DNA of 10,040 nt from an uncultured Collinsella sp. (GCA_900555515.1 USLO01000058.1:1-10040); one strand, 5' to 3'. Shown: positions 1 to 6,766, counted from the first letter of the stretch. Numbers and translations are program-made. Notes: generated from the letters alone by a model not told the origin.

Positions 1-50
1 TAGCCAAAGCCGAGGCTACCCCAATCGATATCCTTCTTCTCGACAGTCAT
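1..50 (-). CDS. ilvE: Branched-chain-amino-acid aminotransferase, N-terminal fragment (cut by window edge)
   Basis: Only the first 16 complete codons are in the window. They read MTVEKKDIDWGSLGFG and continue into TA-, probably Tyr. The IDWGSLGFGY block resembles the conserved start of branched-chain aminotransferases, PLP enzymes that interconvert Leu/Ile/Val and their 2-oxo acids using glutamate/2-oxoglutarate. The ATG at 50-48 has an AAGGAG Shine-Dalgarno at 62-57 with a 6-nt spacer, so the start is well supported. The identification rests on a very short N-terminus and on my memory of the family. The gene runs leftwards out of the window and is separated from dedA by a terminator, so it has its own promoter. 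Confidence 0.6.
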   Translation of the reverse strand, partial: MTVEKKDIDWGSLGFG

Positions 51-203
51 ATGTCGCTCCTTACATACACAGTTGCAAACTCGCGGACCCGCACGCAAGG
101 ACCGAGGCCGGCCGCGTCGCAACGTCGCACGCCCGGAGCGTAGAGCCGGACGGGACACGCGAACAGCATCAAAGCCGATGGCACGTCGATTCGCATGCAC
201 GAG

Positions 204-231
204 ATTGTACTCCCCGTACGCGTCTGATAAA
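204..231 (-). promoter_or_regulatory. Candidate promoter of the ilvE-like gene
   Basis: On the minus strand a TACAAT (-10, 209-204) is preceded after 16 nt by TTTATC (231-226), or after 15 nt by TTATCA. It lies in the AT-rich stretch just downstream of the dedA terminator. The implied transcript has a leader of roughly 150 nt before the ATG at 50. The leader is GC-rich and has weak dyads (for example 82-86 with 112-116). I found no T-box core and no attenuator with a U-run. The -35 match is poor, so this is tentative. Confidence 0.35.
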
Positions 232-274
232 ACGCTTTTCTTTAACTAAGTAAAGTATTTTCATTTGACCGAAA

Positions 275-310
275 CTAAAGAGGCCCGCCACCGTAAGCGG
301 TGACGGGCCT
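275..310 (-). terminator. Rho-independent terminator of the DedA gene
   Basis: Arms 281-293 and 298-310 form a 13-bp stem that is complete apart from one G-U wobble in the minus-strand RNA, closed by a 4-nt loop. The minus-strand RNA continues with UUU (280-278) and then AGUUU. It begins 30 nt after the dedA stop codon. There is no T-run on the plus side, so it acts for minus-strand transcription. Confidence 0.85.
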
Positions 311-339
311 TGACTGCACGGTTTGCGCGCTGGCTCGAG

Positions 340-987
340 TTACGCGTTCTTTTTGCCCAGCTTAGCCTTAACCAGACCGACCACGGTCGGGATGATCGAC
401 ACGGCAACGATGCCGATAATCAGCAGCTCAAAGTGCTCCTGCACAAAGGGAATGCCGCCAAAGAAGTAGCCCAGCAGCGTAAAGACCGTCGACCAGGTAA
501 TGCCGCCCAGCACGTTAAAGACGACAAAGTTGCGCCAGTGCATGCCGCCCATGCCAGCGATAAAGGGCACAAAGGTGCGGATAAACGGGAAGAAGCGACC
601 CAGGAAGATGGCCAGGTGACCCCACTTGTCCAAGAAGTCCTCGGACTTTTTGATGCGCTCGGGCGTCATGGCCTTGACCTTGCCCGAAGCGATGATCTTG
701 CGGCCAAAGAAGTGACCGATCATAAAGTTGCACTGATCGCCCAAAATGGCAGCGGCCCATGCGGTGGCCAGAAGCGCCACGATGTTAAAGCCGCCGTTGT
801 GGGCAAAGAAACCCGAGGCGAACAGCAGCGAATCACCGGGAAGGAACGGGAAGAACACCACGCCCGTCTCGATAAAGATGATCAGGAATACGCAGCCGTA
901 GGCCATAAGCGGGCCGGCGGCGATCCAGCTGGCAATCGCGGTGCGCGGGTCTTTGAGCAGCTCGGCAATAAAATTGATGAAACCCAT
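340..987 (-). CDS. DedA-family inner-membrane protein
   Basis: 215 residues, a polytopic membrane protein of the DedA/VTT superfamily. Family members support membrane homeostasis and proton-motive-force-dependent functions; recent work links several to flipping of phospholipids or undecaprenyl phosphate. The conserved signatures are clear: E40 and FFPFLPGD (45-52) in the first re-entrant region, and GRFFPFIRTFVPFIAG (130-145) followed by the Asn/Gly/Trp block to about 165. E40, D52, R131 and R137 align by pattern with the acidic and arginine residues known to be essential in E. coli YqjA/YghB. Hydrophobic segments lie near 25-45, 66-90, 128-145, 153-178 and 186-205. The ATG at 987 was chosen because GAGAGG (1002-997) sits 9 nt upstream. 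An in-frame upstream start at 1071 would run through the promoter region. Single-gene unit with its own promoter and terminator. The substrate cannot be told from sequence. Confidence 0.9.
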   Translation of the reverse strand: MGFINFIAELLKDPRTAIASWIAAGPLMAYGCVFLIIFIETGVVFFPFLPGDSLLFASGFFAHNGGFNIVALLATAWAAAILGDQCNFMIGHFFGRKIIASGKVKAMTPERIKKSEDFLDKWGHLAIFLGRFFPFIRTFVPFIAGMGGMHWRNFVVFNVLGGITWSTVFTLLGYFFGGIPFVQEHFELLIIGIVAVSIIPTVVGLVKAKLGKKNA

Positions 988-1033
988 GAAGTAAAACCTC
1001 TCAGTTGTGGGCGCGGATACGTCCAAGTTGACC

Positions 1034-1039
1034 AGTATA
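1034..1039 (-). promoter_or_regulatory. Candidate -10 element for the DedA gene
   Basis: TATACT on the minus strand, giving a start near 1027 and a leader of about 40 nt. No convincing -35 lies 16-18 nt upstream; TTGCGC is present but 20 nt away. It sits back to back with the cysE promoter. Confidence 0.35.
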
Positions 1040-1141
1040 CGGTTGCGGTGCCCCCTCGTGCGCAACCCCACAAAAGCATGACTCCATTACCAGCAAGTTT
1101 GCACAACTGACACTTGTAGCGCAAAGCCGCCAAGATTGTCC

Positions 1142-1169
1142 TTTTTAATCCCTAGCGAATCGCTATACT
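1142..1169 (+). promoter_or_regulatory. Candidate cysE promoter
   Basis: TATACT at 1164-1169 is a good -10. The -35 is weak: TTTTTA at 1142-1147 with a 16-nt spacer. The predicted start near 1176 gives a leader of about 35 nt that contains the ribosome binding site. Confidence 0.4.
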
Positions 1170-1210
1170 TTATTGAATCGCATTGCCATGGCGCTAAGGG
1201 AGGGCGGCCG

Positions 1211-1915
1211 GTGAGCTTTATCAATACCATTCGCGAGGACATCAAGACCGTCCAGGCGCAGGACCCCGCCGCGCAAAACGGTCTGGTCATCTTCCTTTCC
1301 TATCCTGGCCTGCACGCCAAGTGGAACCACGTGCCCGAGCACTGGCTGTGGGAGCACGGTCATCGCTCGCTCGCCCGCGTGCTCTCGCAAATCACCCGCC
1401 ACATCACCGGCGTCGAGATTCACCCTGCCGCGCAGATTGGCAAGCACTTCTTTATCGACCACGCCATGGGCGTCGTCATCGGCGAGACCACCATTGTGGG
1501 CGACAACTGTGTGCTCTACCAGGGCGTCACGCTCGGCGGCACCGGCAACGAGACCGGCAAGCGTCACCCCACCCTGGGCAACAATGTCACGGTGGGCACG
1601 GGCGCCAAGGTGCTCGGCAACATCCGCATCGGCAACAACGTCAAGATCGGCGGCAACTCGGTCGTCGTTAAGGACGTCCCCGACAACTGCACCGTCGTGG
1701 GCGTGCCGGGACGTATCATCAAGCGCAACGGTTGCCGTGTGTTCGAGGAGAGTTTCGACGCCAAGCAGCATCGCGAGTACATGCCCGATGACGCCGCCGA
1801 GCAGTCCGCCCTCAACCGCCAGGGCATCACCGAGAATGCCCGCCGCGTCAAGGAACTCGAGCGAGAGGTGGCCGAGCTCAAGGCCCTCGTCGCCAAGCTC
1901 GTGGACGAACGCTAG
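1211..1915 (+). CDS. cysE: Serine O-acetyltransferase
   Basis: 234 residues, cytoplasmic. It transfers acetyl from acetyl-CoA to L-serine to give O-acetylserine, the first step of cysteine synthesis. After a short helical N-terminal region (YPGLHAKW, 31-38), a left-handed beta-helix of hexapeptide repeats runs from about 67 to 190. The catalytic His is H84 in FIDHAMG, and the acidic partner position is E69 in VEIHP (Asp in E. coli, Glu in many Gram-positive enzymes). GGTGNETGKRHP (109-120) and VVGVPGRII are diagnostic. It lacks the long N-terminal domain of E. coli CysE, as is usual for Gram-positive forms. It carries an unusual C-terminal tail whose last 30 residues are a charged heptad-like coiled coil. 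The GTG start has GGGAGG at 1198-1203 with a 7-nt spacer; the upstream TTG at 1136 overlaps the promoter and is unlikely. Monocistronic, with no cysK beside it in the window. Confidence 0.95.
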   Translation: MSFINTIREDIKTVQAQDPAAQNGLVIFLSYPGLHAKWNHVPEHWLWEHGHRSLARVLSQITRHITGVEIHPAAQIGKHFFIDHAMGVVIGETTIVGDNCVLYQGVTLGGTGNETGKRHPTLGNNVTVGTGAKVLGNIRIGNNVKIGGNSVVVKDVPDNCTVVGVPGRIIKRNGCRVFEESFDAKQHREYMPDDAAEQSALNRQGITENARRVKELEREVAELKALVAKLVDER

Positions 1916-1952
1916 GAACGCAAGCGGCACAAAATGACATCGGCATCAACGC

Positions 1953-1992
1953 AAAGGCGCGCCAGGGAATTCATCCCCGGCGCGCCTTTTTT
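1953..1992 (+). terminator. Rho-independent terminator of cysE
   Basis: Arms 1953-1963 and 1979-1989 form a perfect 11-bp stem (core GGCGCGCC). The loop contains a further GGG/CCC pairing, and a run of six T (1987-1992) follows. It lies 37 nt after the cysE stop. The reverse direction has only TTT, so it mainly serves cysE. Confidence 0.9.
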
Positions 1993-1994
1993 CG

Positions 1995-2026
1995 ATGTGA
2001 CATGTGGGACTGTCCCTTTGTCACAT
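1995..2026. repeat. Palindromic REP-like element at the ABC exporter stop codon
   Basis: Perfect 8-bp arms ATGTGACA (1995-2002) and TGTCACAT (2019-2026) enclose a second perfect dyad, GGGAC-T-GTCCC (2006-2016). There is no U-run on either side, so it is not a standard terminator. Its last base is the first base of the stop codon complement (2026-2028) of the minus-strand ABC gene. The core resembles that of the palindrome at 7566-7600. It may be a dispersed REP-type element or a transcript 3'-end stabiliser. Confidence 0.55.
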
Positions 2027-4032
2027 TATGCGAACTGGCTCAAGTAGAGGTCGGCGTAGGCACCCTCGGCAGCCAGCAGCTCCTTATGCGTGCCCTGCTC
2101 GATAATGTTGCCGTGATCCATGACCAAGATCAGGTCGGCATCCACAATCGTCGACAGGCGGTGTGCGATCACAAAGCTCGTGCGCCCGCGCATAAGCGCA
2201 TCCATGGCACGGCCGATGGCAAGCTCGGTACGCGTGTCCACGCTTGAGGTCGCCTCGTCCAGGATGAGAATCGCCGGGTTGTTGAGCAGCACGCGTGCGA
2301 TGGTCAGCAGCTGACGCTGGCCCTGGCTGATGCTTTCGACATCGTTGGCCACGCGCGTGTCGTAGCCCTGCGGCATGGTGCGCACAAAGAAGTCGACCTG
2401 CGCGGCGCGCGCAGCCGCCACGATCTCCTCACGCGTCGCCTCGGGACAGCCGTAGGCGATGTTTTCGGCAATCGTGCCATCGAACAGCCAGGCGTCTTGC
2501 AGCACCATGCCAAACTGCTGACGTAGCTCGCCGCGATCCATGCGGCTCGTATCCACGCCGTCGAGCGTAATACGCCCGCCGTCAATCTCGTAGAAGCGCA
2601 TGAGCAGGTTGATGAGCGTCGTCTTGCCTGCGCCCGTGGTTCCCACCACGGCAATCTTCTGGCCCGGCTCGGCGGTAAACGACACTTCGCGCATAAGCGG
2701 CTTGTCGGGCGAATAACCAAAGCGCACGTGCTCAAAGGAGACGCGGCCCTCCACGCGACCCGGCAGCTTGGCGGCCTTGTCCGGCAGCGGATCGGCCTCC
2801 ATCTCGGGCTCATCGAGCAGGTCGAACACGCGCTCTGCACTCGCCAACGCGCTCTGCAGCGAGTTGAAGGTAAACGACAGCTGCGTCATGGGTTCGGACG
2901 CCTCGTAGATAAACTGGAAGAACGCCTGGAACACGCCGACGGTCATGTGACCGGCAACCAGCATGCTGCAGCCCACCAGCGCAATAACGATCTGCGCCAA
3001 ACGGCCGATAAAGCGCACCGCGGGGCCGACAGCATTGATCATAAAGTCGGCCTTGGTGCTCACACGAGCCAGTTCCTTCGAAGCCTCGTGCACCTCAGCG
3101 GAGCTCTGGCGTTCGCGGTTAAACGCGCGGATTACCAGACGGCCCGAATAGCCTTCCTCGACCGCACTCGTAATCTTGGACACCCACTCTTGGCGCTCAC
3201 CGGTTACGTCATGCGTGCGGCGCGAGACCACCTTGGTCACCAGCAGCGACAACGCCGTAAAGAACAAAAAGACCAGCGTAAGTGGCACGCTAAACACGAA
3301 CATCACGCTCACGGCGCCCACCACGGTGCCAATCGACACCAGCAGCTGCAGCAAGCCGCGCTGCATGCTCTCGGACATCTTGTCCAAGTCGTTGGTCGCA
3401 CGGCTGACGACCTCACCGGGACGATGCGCGTCAAAAAAGGCAAGCGGCAGACGGTTGAGCTTTTGTGCGATGCGGTTGCGTAGGCACAGGTTGAGGCGTT
3501 CGGCAACGCTCGACATCAAAAAGCTCTGGAGCGCGTAGAACGAGGCGGCAGCCGTCCAAATCATAAAGTAGATGAAGATGGTCCTGCCGCAGTTCTCCCA
3601 GGTGATGTTGAAGGTGGCGTTGTTGGCAAACGCCACCTGAATGTGGCCCCACAGCTCATCGATCACACGGGCGCTATATGCCGGCGCAGCGGTGTTAAAG
3701 ATGGCATAGAACACAATGCTCGCGAACACGATATAGAAGCGCCAATGGTCGCCGGCAGCCTCGCTCCACAGGCGGCGCACCGTCGCCCAGGTGTCGCGGG
3801 GTTTCTCGTCCTCGTCCTCGTCGTCCACATCGCGCATGCGCTCCGCCTCAGCGCGGGCGCGCTCGTCCTCGGCGCGCTCGTTTTCCTCGTAGAGCGCTTG
3901 GCGGCGAGCCTCGCGCTCGGCTGCAGCCTTGGCGGCGTCATCCAGCTCGGGTGCCACGGCAGCCGTTTCCTCGACCAGTCCCGCGGCAGCGGCGTCATCA
4001 ACGCCGCCCTGCTTCTTGAGCTCCTCGGTCAT
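2026..4032 (-). CDS. ABC exporter half-transporter, catalytically competent subunit of a heterodimer
   Basis: 668 residues: a six-helix type I exporter membrane domain (about 95-395) fused to an ATP-binding domain (about 425-668). Walker A is GTTGAGKTT (464-472), Q-loop Q512, Walker B ILILDE with catalytic E593, and switch His H624 in IAHRLST, all canonical. The signature motif is ISQGQ (568-572) instead of LSGGQ. That is the variant expected in the subunit whose signature faces the partner's degenerate site (LmrD, BmrD and TM288 type). About 80 residues before the first helix are unusually rich in Ala, Glu and Asp and look like a charged helix or coiled coil. The ATG at 4032 has GGAGG at 4045-4041 with an 8-nt spacer; the GTG at 4041 abuts that site and is rejected. 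It starts one base after the upstream partner's stop, so translation is probably coupled. Substrate unknown; multidrug-type export is likely. Confidence 0.93.
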   Translation of the reverse strand: MTEELKKQGGVDDAAAAGLVEETAAVAPELDDAAKAAAEREARRQALYEENERAEDERARAEAERMRDVDDEDEDEKPRDTWATVRRLWSEAAGDHWRFYIVFASIVFYAIFNTAAPAYSARVIDELWGHIQVAFANNATFNITWENCGRTIFIYFMIWTAAASFYALQSFLMSSVAERLNLCLRNRIAQKLNRLPLAFFDAHRPGEVVSRATNDLDKMSESMQRGLLQLLVSIGTVVGAVSVMFVFSVPLTLVFLFFTALSLLVTKVVSRRTHDVTGERQEWVSKITSAVEEGYSGRLVIRAFNRERQSSAEVHEASKELARVSTKADFMINAVGPAVRFIGRLAQIVIALVGCSMLVAGHMTVGVFQAFFQFIYEASEPMTQLSFTFNSLQSALASAERVFDLLDEPEMEADPLPDKAAKLPGRVEGRVSFEHVRFGYSPDKPLMREVSFTAEPGQKIAVVGTTGAGKTTLINLLMRFYEIDGGRITLDGVDTSRMDRGELRQQFGMVLQDAWLFDGTIAENIAYGCPEATREEIVAAARAAQVDFFVRTMPQGYDTRVANDVESISQGQRQLLTIARVLLNNPAILILDEATSSVDTRTELAIGRAMDALMRGRTSFVIAHRLSTIVDADLILVMDHGNIIEQGTHKELLAAEGAYADLYLSQFA

Positions 4033-4033
4033 G

Positions 4034-5770
4034 CTACTCACCTCCCTTCATTTGCGATTCCGCGATGGCGCGGTACACCTCGCAGGTTTCCATAAGCTCG
4101 CTATGCGTGCCCAAGCCCACAACCTCGCCATCCTTGAGCACGACGATCTGGTCGGCGTGCAAGATCGTCGAGATGCGCTGCGCGATGATGAGCACCGCAG
4201 CGTCACGCGTCTCGTCTTGCAACGCATGACGCAGGGCGGCATCGGTCTTAAAGTCCAGGGCCGAAAAACTGTCATCGAAGATATATAGATCGGCATGCTT
4301 CATGAGCGCACGGGCGATTGCCAAACGCTGGCGCTGGCCGCCCGAAAAGTTCGTACCGCCCTGCGCCACCGGGGTATCGAGCCCCTGCGGTTGGTCGAGT
4401 ACAAAGGTGCTCTGGGCAACCTCAAGCGCGTGAAGCATGTCGCCCTCGGTCGCGCCTTCGTTACCAAAGCGAAGGTTGCTCGCCACCGTGCCCGAGAACA
4501 GCCACGCCTTCTGCGGCACATAGGCAATGCGCCCGCGGATTTCGTCTTGCGTAAGCTCGCGCAGGTCCACACCATTCAGGCGAATGGAGCCCTTGGTGGC
4601 ATCGTGGAAGCGCAGCAGAAGCTTTGCCACCGTCGATTTGCCCGAGCCTGTCGAGCCAACGATCGCAGTCGTCTGACCGCGACGGCAGGCAAAGCTCAGG
4701 TCGCACAGGGTGTCCTCGTCGGCATCGTCAAAGCGAAACGACATGTGGTCGAACACGGCCACCGCATCGGCTTCGTCTTGGGGCTCGCGCGCCCCGTCAT
4801 CCAGCGTGCGCTCGCCATCGACGATGCTCGGCTCAATCTCCAACACCTGCTGCGCACGGTTCAGGCACGCGGCAGCACGCGGAAGCGTCAGCACCACCAT
4901 CTGCGCCATCATCACAAAGAACAGGATCAGAATTGCATACTCCAGCACCGCCGAGATACTCGCAATCTGCATGGCGTGGGCGCCCACGCGGTTGCCGCCA
5001 ACCCACAGCACCGCCACCTCGGCGATGTTCATCAAAAAGAAGCTGGAGCTGTCGAGGCCCACAAACAGGTGGTTGACTTTGATGGCGTTGGCGGCGTAGT
5101 CGCTAAACACCTCGTCCAGGCGCCGCTCCTCGTGACGCTCCTTGTTAAACGCACGGATGACGCGCACGCCCACGATGTTTTCGCGCAGCACCACGTTCAT
5201 GCGGTCGATAAAGCTCTGCAAGCGCATAAAGATCGGCGCGGCGTTAGCCACCGTAAAGACCGCCGCTACGAGCACGATCGCAACGACTACGCCCAGAAGC
5301 GTGCCCATGGCAGGATCGATAAACCAAGCGAAGATGATGCCCGCCACAGCCAAAAACGGCACGGGCAGCACCAGCTGAATCGTCTGCAGAATCGCCTGCT
5401 GAATCACGTTGATGTCGTTGAGCGAGCGCGTGATCATCGATCCGGTGCCAAAGCGCTCAAAATCGCTGGCCGCGAGCTCGAGCGATTTGTCGTACACGGC
5501 ATTGCGGATATCGCAAGCCACGTTGGCGGCCAGGCGCGCCGAAAGATAGCAGCCCAGCACTGTGCCGCCGCTAGCCATGCTGGTCGCGATAAACATGTAT
5601 AGGCCGTTGCGTAAAATGTAGTCGATATCGCCCGTGGTAATACCGGTGTTGACCATGTTCGCCAGCATCGTGGGAACCAACAGCGTACCGACGTTATCCA
5701 CCAGCAGCACCAGCAGCGTCACTGCGACAAGCCCTCGATAGGGCTTCAAAAACCTCATTAACAGTCGCAC
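4034..5770 (-). CDS. ABC exporter half-transporter, degenerate-site subunit of a heterodimer
   Basis: 578 residues: a type I exporter membrane domain (about 8-300, six predicted helices) and an ATP-binding domain (about 335-578). Walker A is GSTGSGKST (372-380), Q-loop Q420, and signature FSGGQ (475-479) is canonical. Two catalytic positions are changed. Walker B reads LYIFD followed by D500 where Glu is expected, and the switch His is Q531 (IIAQRIST). These are the hallmarks of the LmrC, BmrC and TM287 type. With the ISQGQ of the partner gene they build one ATP site that should bind but hydrolyse poorly, while this subunit's intact signature completes the partner's working site. The GTG start at 5770 was chosen because of a GAGGGG-type Shine-Dalgarno just upstream; it overlaps the MarR gene by 13 nt. 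An ATG at 5758, overlapping the MarR stop, would remove four residues and is possible. It is the second gene of the operon. Confidence 0.93.
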   Translation of the reverse strand: MRLLMRFLKPYRGLVAVTLLVLLVDNVGTLLVPTMLANMVNTGITTGDIDYILRNGLYMFIATSMASGGTVLGCYLSARLAANVACDIRNAVYDKSLELAASDFERFGTGSMITRSLNDINVIQQAILQTIQLVLPVPFLAVAGIIFAWFIDPAMGTLLGVVVAIVLVAAVFTVANAAPIFMRLQSFIDRMNVVLRENIVGVRVIRAFNKERHEERRLDEVFSDYAANAIKVNHLFVGLDSSSFFLMNIAEVAVLWVGGNRVGAHAMQIASISAVLEYAILILFFVMMAQMVVLTLPRAAACLNRAQQVLEIEPSIVDGERTLDDGAREPQDEADAVAVFDHMSFRFDDADEDTLCDLSFACRRGQTTAIVGSTGSGKSTVAKLLLRFHDATKGSIRLNGVDLRELTQDEIRGRIAYVPQKAWLFSGTVASNLRFGNEGATEGDMLHALEVAQSTFVLDQPQGLDTPVAQGGTNFSGGQRQRLAIARALMKHADLYIFDDSFSALDFKTDAALRHALQDETRDAAVLIIAQRISTILHADQIVVLKDGEVVGLGTHSELMETCEVYRAIAESQMKGGE

Positions 5771-6258
5771 GACTCCCCCTCACGTCGATCTTGCATCTGG
5801 CTTGCGGCTGCCACCTGCTGTTTAAATGTCTCGCACTCGTCGCCGAGCACCTGAGAGAATTTGCCGATCAAGCGCATAATTTCGCGCTGCTCACACGGCT
5901 CAAGCGCGCCAAAGGCTCGCTGCTCGGCCTTGAGTGCCGGCAGCGCATAACGCTCGGCAAATCGCCTGCCCTCTTCGGTCAGGCTCACAACCTTGTTCTT
6001 ACGGCTGCCTTCGGCAAACTCCAACGTTGCGAAGCCCCACGCCGTCAAGGTTTTAATTGCCGAATTGATGGTCTGCTTGCTGTAGAACCATTCGCTTGTC
6101 AGACGGCTTACGGCAATACTGCCGCCCGCCGTGCTGGTATCGACGAGCATCCAGTAAGCGCAGTCCGAAAGACCGCAGGCGCGCGAGAACTCCGAATAGA
6201 TATGGTCGAGTCCATTGAGCAACCGGTCGAAGTCGACCAGTGCAACCGCACTATTCAT
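5758..6258 (-). CDS. MarR-family transcriptional repressor, probable autoregulator of the exporter operon
   Basis: 166 residues. Central winged helix-turn-helix: recognition helix about 59-74 (YSKQTINSAIKTLTAW) and a beta wing about 78-95 ending in KNKVVSLTEEGRRFAERY, the typical MarR block. The flanking helices would form the dimer and ligand-binding core. Cysteines occur at 28, 33, 122, 142, 164 and 166, including a C-terminal CDC, so redox sensing is conceivable but unproven. It is the first gene of the operon, and its end overlaps the exporter start. MarR proteins next to exporters usually repress the operon until a substrate-like ligand binds. The ATG at 6258 has only a weak GGTGGG site upstream, so expression may be low. 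The promoter carries two matching dyads that fit a dimeric repressor. Confidence 0.88.
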   Translation of the reverse strand: MNSAVALVDFDRLLNGLDHIYSEFSRACGLSDCAYWMLVDTSTAGGSIAVSRLTSEWFYSKQTINSAIKTLTAWGFATLEFAEGSRKNKVVSLTEEGRRFAERYALPALKAEQRAFGALEPCEQREIMRLIGKFSQVLGDECETFKQQVAAASQMQDRREGESCDC

Positions 6259-6272
6259 CTATCCCACCATTC

Positions 6273-6295
6273 AATTGTCCGATTTTTGACCAATT
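6273..6295. promoter_or_regulatory. Candidate MarR operator, copy A (downstream of transcription start)
   Basis: An imperfect palindrome with perfect outer arms AATTG/CAATT. Its 15-bp core TGTCCGATTTTTGAC (6276-6290) recurs with two changes at 6311-6325. It would lie at about +5 to +27 of the predicted MarR-operon transcript, where a bound repressor blocks early elongation. Confidence 0.5.
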
Positions 6296-6305
6296 ATGTG
6301 TCTCT

Positions 6306-6334
6306 AGATTAGTCCGAGTTTTGACTATCGTCAA
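6306..6334 (-). promoter_or_regulatory. Promoter of the MarR-ABC-ABC operon
   Basis: The -35 TTGACG (6334-6329) and -10 TAATCT (6311-6306) have an ideal 17-nt spacer. The start is predicted near 6299, leaving a leader of about 40 nt. This is the best sigma70-type promoter in the window. A copy of the dyad repeat fills the spacer. Confidence 0.6.
6310..6327. promoter_or_regulatory. Candidate MarR operator, copy B (between -35 and -10)
   Basis: Perfect 5-bp arms TAGTC and GACTA are separated by 8 bp, and the centre is the second copy of the core motif (AGTCCGAGTTTTGAC, 6311-6325). It lies between the -35 and -10 hexamers, overlapping the edge of the -10, and is offset by 35 bp from copy A. Occupancy would exclude RNA polymerase. 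Confidence 0.5.
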
Positions 6335-6378
6335 CAGGCTCTCCGCGAATGCGTGCATTTTTTTTGGCCTATCGGCAG

Positions 6379-6414
6379 AAAAAGACCGCCGGCGCGGGGG
6401 CGGCGCCAGCGGTC
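6379..6414 (-). terminator. Rho-independent terminator of the 96-residue protein gene
   Basis: Arms 6384-6395 and 6403-6414 form a 12-bp GC-rich stem with one G-U wobble in the minus-strand RNA, followed by UUUUU (6383-6379). It starts 26 nt after the stop codon at 6441. It separates this gene from the MarR operon promoter. Confidence 0.88.
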
Positions 6415-6440
6415 ACGTGAAAATCGGGTTTTATTGCCTG

Positions 6441-6731
6441 TTAAGCGGCGACGGCCTCATAGACCGTAGCGCCCGAGAAGCTGTCATGCAGGCTCTTGCC
6501 GGCAATCCACGGCAGCTCGACGACCTCGCAGACCGTGTTGACCAGCTCGGAGCAGTCAGTAAAGTGGCCCTTGTCGTTGAGGGCCTCGCAATCCTGAACA
6601 CGCCAATAGCCATCGGTGTGCGTGATGTAGTACTCGTGATCGTTAATCGACACGAAAGCGCGCGTCTTGGAACGCAGCAGCTTCAGAAATCCTTCGAAAT
6701 CGGTCTCGACGACATCTCCAGCCTGGAACAT
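6441..6731 (-). CDS. Small protein of unknown function, 96 residues
   Basis: I do not recognise a family. It is a soluble, compact protein of mixed strand/helix character with no signal peptide or membrane segment. It is mildly acidic, with Cys at 48, 60 and 68 and an aromatic patch EYYITHTDGYW (33-43). The ATG at 6731 is supported by AGGAGG about 8 nt upstream; an in-frame upstream start at 6767 would lie in the promoter. It has its own promoter and terminator, so it is a stand-alone unit. The evidence that it is a real gene is the ribosome binding site, terminator and codon use. Nothing in the neighbourhood reveals its role. Confidence 0.75.
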   Translation of the reverse strand: MFQAGDVVETDFEGFLKLLRSKTRAFVSINDHEYYITHTDGYWRVQDCEALNDKGHFTDCSELVNTVCEVVELPWIAGKSLHDSFSGATVYEAVAA

Positions 6732-6766
6732 GATGTTACCTCCTGGCCCGGCGCCACCACGGCGCA

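Noticed and set aside
51..204. T-box or leader-peptide attenuator upstream of the ilvE-like gene
   Set aside because: No T-box core sequence, no terminator hairpin with U-run, and no run of branched-chain codons could be found.
988..1071. 28-residue N-terminal extension of DedA
   Set aside because: It spans the candidate -10 element; the ATG at 987 has a good ribosome binding site and begins at the usual point of the family.
1163..1930. 255-codon antisense frame opposite cysE
   Set aside because: It is the mirror of a strongly conserved acetyltransferase and runs through the cysE promoter; low-complexity Ala/Asp/Val/Leu composition.
4033..4041. GTG start for the second ABC gene
   Set aside because: It directly abuts the GGAGG site, leaving no spacer, while the ATG at 4032 is spaced 8 nt from it.
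4295..5602. Open frame of 435 codons on the plus strand opposite the first ABC gene
   Set aside because: It is antisense to an unmistakable ABC exporter, is rich in His/Arg/Gln as expected for a reverse frame of GC-rich coding DNA, and has no ribosome binding site.
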